A DNA stretch of 64,000 bases from Pseudomonas graminis. GTDB taxonomy: Bacteria > Pseudomonadota > Gammaproteobacteria > Pseudomonadales > Pseudomonadaceae. Below the pieces are notes generated by a model. The model was not told where the DNA came from. It worked only from the letters and a program-made list of their open reading frames with translations, and searched no databases. The stretch lies in assembly GCF_013201545.1 (NCBI RefSeq), contig NZ_CP053746.1:3796501-3860500 (forward strand), given 5' to 3'. Positions 59,460-64,000 of the stretch are shown here, piece after piece. The translations under genes and the position numbers were made by a program. The first letter of the stretch is position 1. Each line of letters opens with the position of its first letter.

Positions 59460-59655
59460 GAGTAGGACTGGCTTCTGCCGGGAAGAGGCCGGCGCGAACA
59501 CCCTAAATTCCGCGGTGTGCTGCCTGACGTCTTCCCGGCTAAAGCCGGTCCCACTAACAGCGCGCGCGGTGTGTCAGGGGGTGCACGCTCTTATTGTGGG
59601 ACCGGCTTCAGCCGGGAAGAGGCCGGCGTGAACACACTCGATCTCACGGCATGAC
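59460..59655. repeat. REP cluster (direct-inverted-direct)
   Basis: Forward units at about 59462 and 59598, an inverted unit at about 59531-59555 (CTTCCCGGCTAAAGCCGGTC). The first copy is diverged (GGACTGGCTTCTGCCGGG). Plan identical to 26258 and 44464. Confidence 0.9.
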
Positions 59656-59662
59656 ACCTGGC

Positions 59663-60802
59663 TCAAATATCGGAAATACTCACCCAGCGCATCTCTTTCG
59701 CCGCCATGCGAATCGCTGTGGCCAGGCGCTCGACTTCCATGGCTTCGGCAAAATCCGTCCCGTTTGAACCCTGCCCACCCAGCGCCTGAATCAGTTCATG
59801 CACTTCCAGCGTCTTGAGCTCGTTGTACCCCAGCTGATGTCCCGGCGCCGGGCAGAAAGATGCATACCCCGGTTGCGCGGGCCCCGCCAGAATTCGCTGA
59901 AACCCGTCGCGTCCGGGGAATCCTGCCCGGTACAGCCGCAGCTCGTTAAGACGTTCTTGATCAAACGACAGCGTGCCTTCGGTGCCACCGATTTCGAAAC
60001 TCAGATGATTTTTGTAGCCATGCTTGAGCCAACTGCTGCCGAACGTGCCACGCGCGCCGTTGGCAAAGCGCAGCAGGGCGTAAGTCTGGTCATCGATGCT
60101 GATCGCCCGTTGCTCTTCACTGCCGCGGGTGGCCGGGCGTTGTGGGTGCACCGTTTGCGAGTCCGCGCACACCGCGTCGACGTCGCCGAGCAGGTACCGC
60201 GCCATCGCCAGCAAATGACTGCCGAGGTCCGCCAGGGCGCCGCCGGCATGGGCTTCTTCGCAGCGCCACGACCACGGTGACAGCCCATTGCCCATGAAGT
60301 CCTCGCTGAACTCCCCCTGAAAACTGACGATCCGCCCCAGCTCGCCGCCCTCGATCATCTGCTTCGCCAGCCCGATGATCGGGTTGTGCTGATAGTTGTA
60401 GCCCACCCTCGTGACGACGCCGGCTTTAAGCGCTGCCGCCTGCATCTCCCGCGCCTGTTCCAGACTCACTGCCAGCGGCTTCTCGCAGTACACCGCTTTG
60501 CCCGCTTCAAGAGCAGCCATCGCCATGGGGAAATGCAGCAGGTTCGGCGTGGTGATCGCTACCAGGTTGACCGACGGGTCGCTGACCAACTGCTGCCAGT
60601 CGCCATGACTGCGTCCGAACCCCCAACTGGCTGCGCACTTTTCCGCGCGCGCAGCATCCGCATCGGCCAGCGCGACGAGCTTGAGGTTGAAGGGGAGATC
60701 GAAGGTGGTACGTGCGTTGTGAAACGCCAGGGCATGAGCCCGACCCATAAAGCCCGTGCCAATCAGGCCGACGCCCAGTTCTGGAAGAGAATTCCCGCGC
60801 AT
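59663..60802 (-). CDS. Gfo/Idh/MocA-family oxidoreductase
   Basis: A 379-residue NAD(P)-dependent sugar or polyol dehydrogenase. N-terminal Rossmann fold GVGLIGTGFMGRAHA (11-25), the EKP motif in YCEKPLAVS (about 102-108), and the C-terminal domain with the catalytic DLGSHLLAMARYLLG. The fold is used for inositol, deoxy sugar and amino sugar oxidation; substrate unknown. AAAGGA lies 10 nt before the ATG. Confidence 0.9.
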   Translation of the reverse strand: MRGNSLPELGVGLIGTGFMGRAHALAFHNARTTFDLPFNLKLVALADADAARAEKCAASWGFGRSHGDWQQLVSDPSVNLVAITTPNLLHFPMAMAALEAGKAVYCEKPLAVSLEQAREMQAAALKAGVVTRVGYNYQHNPIIGLAKQMIEGGELGRIVSFQGEFSEDFMGNGLSPWSWRCEEAHAGGALADLGSHLLAMARYLLGDVDAVCADSQTVHPQRPATRGSEEQRAISIDDQTYALLRFANGARGTFGSSWLKHGYKNHLSFEIGGTEGTLSFDQERLNELRLYRAGFPGRDGFQRILAGPAQPGYASFCPAPGHQLGYNELKTLEVHELIQALGGQGSNGTDFAEAMEVERLATAIRMAAKEMRWVSISDI

Positions 60803-60928
60803 GACAGCGTGTCCTTTGAGACCTGTTGTTGTGCGGAAAATGTAGGCTGTTGGGGGTTCCCGATGGAATCTTTATTCCATCAGGAACACCTCAGTTTCAC
60901 CTCAGCGGCTCAGGTGTGCTCAAGAGGC

Positions 60929-61696
60929 TCAGGACAGGAAACCGCCGTCCACATTCAATGCCACGCCCGTCGTGTAGCTCGAGGCATCGCTGGCCAGGTA
61001 CAGCACCGTCCCCGCCATTTCGCTCGGCGCCGCGACCCGCTTCAGGGGAATCTGCGCCAATGCGGTGTTGAGGATCTTCTCGTTGCTCACCAGCGCCGAG
61101 GCAAATTTGGTGTCGGTCAGGCCGGGCAGCAGGGCGTTGCAACGGATGCCGAATTGCGCGCATTCCTTGGCGAAAACCTTGGTCATGTTGATCACCGCTG
61201 CTTTGGTCACCGAATAGATGCCCTGATACACGCCCGGCGAGACGCCGTTGATCGAGGCCACATTGATGATGCTGCCGCCGCCGTGTTCGCGCATCAGCTT
61301 GCCGGCCTCCACCGACATGAAGAAGTAGCCGCGGATGTTCACGTCGACGGTCTTCTGGAACGCGCCGAGGTCGGTGTCCAGCACGTTGCAAAACTGCGGG
61401 TTAGTGGCTGCGTTATTTACCAGAATGTCCAGGCGGCCAAACTGCTCGCGGATCTGCGCGAACACCGCCGTGATCTGTTCCATTTCACCGATGTGGCAGG
61501 CGATGGCCGTGGCTTGGCCGCCGTCGGCAATGATCGCGTCCGCCACTTGCTGGCAGCCGTCGATCCGGCGGCTCGAGACGATGACATGGGCACCCTGCTG
61601 GGCCAGCAGCTTGGCGATCGCCTCGCCGATGCCACGGCTGGCGCCCGAGACGAAAGCGATCTTGCCGTCGAGGTCGAACAGTTGAGTCTTGGACAT
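60929..61696 (-). CDS. SDR-family oxidoreductase
   Basis: A 255-residue short-chain dehydrogenase. SGASRGIGEAI (about 16-26), NNAATN (about 95-100), Ser in NVASINGVSPG and YSVTKAAV (Tyr and Lys four apart). AAGGA lies before the ATG at 61696; the frame's upstream Met overlaps the previous gene. It comes 25 bp after the phosphotransferase-like gene, so the two are probably co-transcribed. Homologues are found beside the same partner in other pseudomonads. Confidence 0.9.
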   Translation of the reverse strand: MSKTQLFDLDGKIAFVSGASRGIGEAIAKLLAQQGAHVIVSSRRIDGCQQVADAIIADGGQATAIACHIGEMEQITAVFAQIREQFGRLDILVNNAATNPQFCNVLDTDLGAFQKTVDVNIRGYFFMSVEAGKLMREHGGGSIINVASINGVSPGVYQGIYSVTKAAVINMTKVFAKECAQFGIRCNALLPGLTDTKFASALVSNEKILNTALAQIPLKRVAAPSEMAGTVLYLASDASSYTTGVALNVDGGFLS

Positions 61697-61721
61697 TGTT
61701 GTTTTCCTTGTCGTGTCGCAA

Positions 61722-62789
61722 TCAGAGGCTGGAACGCTCAATCACCTGCAGAGCCATGCGTTCGAGCAGGGTATTCATATGAATGAACTGGGCGAAGCGC
61801 TTGTCCTGGGTCTGACCGTGGAAGAAGCGGTAGTAGATCTGCTGGACGATGCCGGCCAGACGGAACAGACCGTAGGTGTAGTAAAAGTCGAAATTGTCGA
61901 TGGCAATGCCCGAGCGCTCGGCGTAGTACGCCACGAACTCCTTGCGGGTGAGCATGCCCGGCGCATGGCTGGGCTGACGCCGCATCAGTTGCACCGGTGC
62001 CGGGTCGTCCGCCTGAATCCAGTACGCCAGGCTATTGCCCAGGTCCATCAGCGGATCCCCCAGCGTGGTCAGCTCCCAATCAAGCACGCCGATAATATGC
62101 ATCGGGTTGTCCGGGTCGAGGATCACGTTGTCGAAGCGGTAATCGTTGTGCACCAGACTGGAAACGGGATGGTCGTCCGGCTTTTTTTCGTCCAGCCAGC
62201 GGGCGACCTTTTCCCAGCTGGGCGCGTCGTCGGTGCGGGCTTTCTCGTAGCGCTCGGTCCAGCCGCGAATCTGCCGCTCCACATAGCCCTGGGGTTTGCC
62301 CAGGTCGCCCAGCCCACAGGCGGTGTAATCCACCTGATGCAGCTCGACCAGCCGATCGATGAAGCTCTTGCACAGGGCTTCGGTTTGCGCGGCGTCGAGG
62401 TTCAGCTCGGCGGGCAACTCCGAGCGCAGGATGACGCCCTTAACCCGCTCCATCACGTAAAACTCGGCACCGATCACGTTTTCGTCAGTGCAGTGCAAAT
62501 AGGCCTTGGGGCAATAAGGGAAGGCGTCGCGCAACTGATTGAGAATGCGGAATTCGCGGCCCATGTCGTGGGCGCTTTTCGCCTTGTGACCGAATGGCGG
62601 GCGGCGCAGGACGAATTCCTGCTCGGGGTACTTGAGCAAATAGGTCAGGTTCGACGCGCCACCGGGAAACTGGCTGATCTGCGCGCTGGCGCTCAGGCCG
62701 GGGATATGGGCTTTCAGGTAAGGGTCGATCAACGCAGCGTCGAGTTCTTCGCCGGATCGAACCTGGGTGGACTGGTCGGTGAGCGGCAT
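61722..62789 (-). CDS. Aminoglycoside-phosphotransferase-fold protein (ACAD10/11-like)
   Basis: A 355-residue kinase-like protein. N-lobe: FPGGASNLTYLL (nucleotide loop) and EFVLRRPPFG (Lys replaced by RR region). Catalytic loop VHNDYRFDNVILD (about 226-238) and metal loop VLDWELTTLGDP. This is the phosphotransferase group often fused to acyl-CoA dehydrogenases in other organisms and linked with hydroxyacyl-CoA metabolism; antibiotic modification is unlikely. AGGGA precedes the ATG. Confidence 0.88.
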   Translation of the reverse strand: MPLTDQSTQVRSGEELDAALIDPYLKAHIPGLSASAQISQFPGGASNLTYLLKYPEQEFVLRRPPFGHKAKSAHDMGREFRILNQLRDAFPYCPKAYLHCTDENVIGAEFYVMERVKGVILRSELPAELNLDAAQTEALCKSFIDRLVELHQVDYTACGLGDLGKPQGYVERQIRGWTERYEKARTDDAPSWEKVARWLDEKKPDDHPVSSLVHNDYRFDNVILDPDNPMHIIGVLDWELTTLGDPLMDLGNSLAYWIQADDPAPVQLMRRQPSHAPGMLTRKEFVAYYAERSGIAIDNFDFYYTYGLFRLAGIVQQIYYRFFHGQTQDKRFAQFIHMNTLLERMALQVIERSSL

Positions 62790-62942
62790 GCTTATCCCTG
62801 CAGATTATTTTGGTTGGCCAGGATCATTGGCTAATCTAATGCGCCCCCACGCCCGTGAACAAGGGCTATTGGCGTGGGTGTTACGGGGCAATCAGCCGCC
62901 CTGATTCACAGGCGGGGGTCGCTGTCTTGCACGTCGCCCGGG

Positions 62943-62980
62943 CGAAAAAAAACCGAAGCCGGGCAGCTTCGGTTTTTTGC
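62943..62980. terminator. Bidirectional terminator
   Basis: AACCGAAGC-CGGGCA-GCTTCGGTT with A tract before and T tract after (62951-62974). On the minus strand it ends the SCP2 gene transcript. Confidence 0.92.
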
Positions 62981-62995
62981 AAGAACGGTGCGTTC

Positions 62996-63310
62996 TCAGG
63001 AAGGGAACAGCTCGCTCAGTTTCATCGCCAGCATCATGTCGCCTTCAGCGCGCAGTTTGCCGCCCATGAACGCCTGCATGCCGTCGGTCTCGCCGCTGAC
63101 GATGCCTTCAAGGGTTTCGCCGTCCATCACCAGCGTGACCTGGGCGTCCGGGTTTTCGCCTTCCTGCAATTCGCAGGTGCTGTCCTTGACGATCAGGGAG
63201 AAGTTCTTGGTTTCGTCGATGCGAAACCCGAACACCAGGTCCAGGCCTGCAGCGGCGGCTGGGTTGAACTTGGCTTTCATGGCTTGAACGGCGTTTTCTA
63301 CGGAGCTCAT
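62996..63310 (-). CDS. SCP2 sterol-binding domain protein
   Basis: A 104-residue protein that is one SCP-2 domain: AVQAMKAKFNPAAAAGLDLVFGF, DAQVTLVMDGETLEGIVSGE and a C-terminal AEGDMMLAMKLSELF. SCP2 domains bind acyl-CoA or lipids. AAGGA lies 8 nt before the ATG. It lies between the phosphotransferase-like gene and a histidine phosphatase gene, an arrangement seen in other pseudomonads; together they may handle acyl-CoA. Confidence 0.92.
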   Translation of the reverse strand: MSSVENAVQAMKAKFNPAAAAGLDLVFGFRIDETKNFSLIVKDSTCELQEGENPDAQVTLVMDGETLEGIVSGETDGMQAFMGGKLRAEGDMMLAMKLSELFPS

Positions 63311-63368
63311 GGTGTGATCCTTTTATATGAGTGATGACGAGCACTTTGCGGGTGCGGTTGGCCGGGGC

Positions 63369-64000
63369 TCAGCGGTAGGTGATGAGCTCCGGCGCCTTCA
63401 TCAGTTGCAGGTGCGCGTAACTGTTGAAGGAAGCCAGGGACACCTCGCGCTCACGGAACTTCAGGTGGTTGAGCGAGGTGTTGACGATGTGCCAGTTGAG
63501 TTCGAAGGCCTGGGTGGCCGGCATTTGCGTAATCAGGTGGAGCAGGGCAGTGATGGTGCCGCCGGAGGTGAACACGGCGATGCGATCGCTTGGCCCGGCG
63601 CTGTCGAGAATCCCGCTCAGGCCCGCTTCAACCTCCTCGACGAACGCTTGCCAGCTCTGCAGCGCGGCGGCGTCGTGATCGCCCACCAGCCAGCGGCGAA
63701 TGATCGCGGCAAACAAACGCTGAAACTCGGCGCGGTTGTTGGCGGCGTCGCGCATGATCTCGAAGGCTTCGGGTTCTTCATCCAGCATCGCGGGGATCAG
63801 CGCACGGATCACGCCTTCGGCGTTGAATTCATTGAAGGCGATGTCGGTTTCAAGTTCGGGGGTGGGGAGGCCGGCGGCGTTGAGCTGGGCAATCACCGTT
63901 TCAGCCGTGTGACGCTGGCGGTACAGGGCGCCGCTGATGCAGCGGTCGAAGGTCAGGCCCAGCTGCGCGAGGTGTGCGCCGAGGATTTCCGACTGGCGAA
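63369..64000 (-). CDS. Histidine phosphatase (phosphoglycerate mutase-like), 5' end outside the window
   Basis: The C-terminal 210 codons of a protein that starts beyond 64000. The frame is open to the window edge and reads RQSEILGAHLAQLGLTFDRCISGALYRQ there. The central catalytic helix and GG.ITALLHLI follow, as does ELNWHIVNTSLNHLKF, all as in phosphoglycerate mutase-like phosphatases. The N-terminal RHG motif is not in view. An apparent start at 63896 is internal. It is the first gene of the leftward SCP2 group. Confidence 0.85.
   Translation of the reverse strand, partial: RQSEILGAHLAQLGLTFDRCISGALYRQRHTAETVIAQLNAAGLPTPELETDIAFNEFNAEGVIRALIPAMLDEEPEAFEIMRDAANNRAEFQRLFAAIIRRWLVGDHDAAALQSWQAFVEEVEAGLSGILDSAGPSDRIAVFTSGGTITALLHLITQMPATQAFELNWHIVNTSLNHLKFREREVSLASFNSYAHLQLMKAPELITYR

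Overview
The window is chromosomal DNA from a Pseudomonas species, probably of the fluorescens/syringae lineage. This rests on gene order and protein sequence: thrS-infC-rpmI-rplT-pheS-pheT-ihfA-merR-type gene-tRNA-Pro; tyrB/uvrB/gltX followed by two tRNA-Ala/tRNA-Glu pairs; leuC-leuD-leuB-asd; and many REP hairpins of the GGGACCGGCTTCAGCCGGGAAG and GGGAGCGAGCTTGCTCGCG kinds. The assignment is from recognition, not from a database search.

Layout. 1-1050: end of an I78-type inhibitor gene, a cold-shock gene and a small exported protein. 1200-8730: translation operon with a notable thrS leader, an AUU start for infC and a strong hairpin just before pheS. 8834-11895: tRNA-Pro(GGG) followed by a decayed integrated element, with a C-terminal integrase fragment, a lipoprotein, a frameshifted gene, three very small membrane proteins and an imperfect copy of the tRNA 3' half at the far end. 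12000-17070: small proteins, a GNAT acetyltransferase, DUF883 and DUF2934 proteins, an MFS exporter and MltA. 17330-20266: a siderophore-like set (MbtH, SyrP-type dioxygenase, PvdF-like formyltransferase, FhuF-like reductase) with no NRPS nearby. 20437-26214: a Cache-domain chemoreceptor, then the three-subunit periplasmic gluconate 2-dehydrogenase. 26426-34201: a complete non-phosphorylating L-fucose pathway with transporter and divergent GntR regulator. 34371-37443: an SDR, an MFS transporter and a small acidic protein among repeats. 37880-43690: tyrB, uvrB, gltX and tRNAs. 43887-47691: TetR regulator, thioesterase, dusC, ibpA behind a sigma32-type promoter and ROSE-like thermometer, and a LysR regulator. 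47847-52345: leuC, leuD, leuB, asd. 52658-56609: a single receiver protein, a hybrid histidine kinase and a KaiC-like double ATPase. 56893-64000: crotonase, nudC, a TSUP transporter, a Gfo/Idh oxidoreductase and an SDR/phosphotransferase/SCP2/histidine phosphatase group.

How the parts work together. The fucose genes give uptake, anomer conversion, oxidation to the lactone, hydrolysis, dehydration, a second oxidation and cleavage to pyruvate plus lactate. The siderophore group supplies three peptide-siderophore tailoring or helper functions plus iron release, so its NRPS partners must lie elsewhere. The KaiC-like ATPase and hybrid kinase overlap by 4 bp and look like one signalling unit. The strongest candidates for new biology are the thrS leader with two hairpins showing threonine anticodons in 7-nt loops, the KaiC/kinase unit, and the siderophore group without an NRPS.
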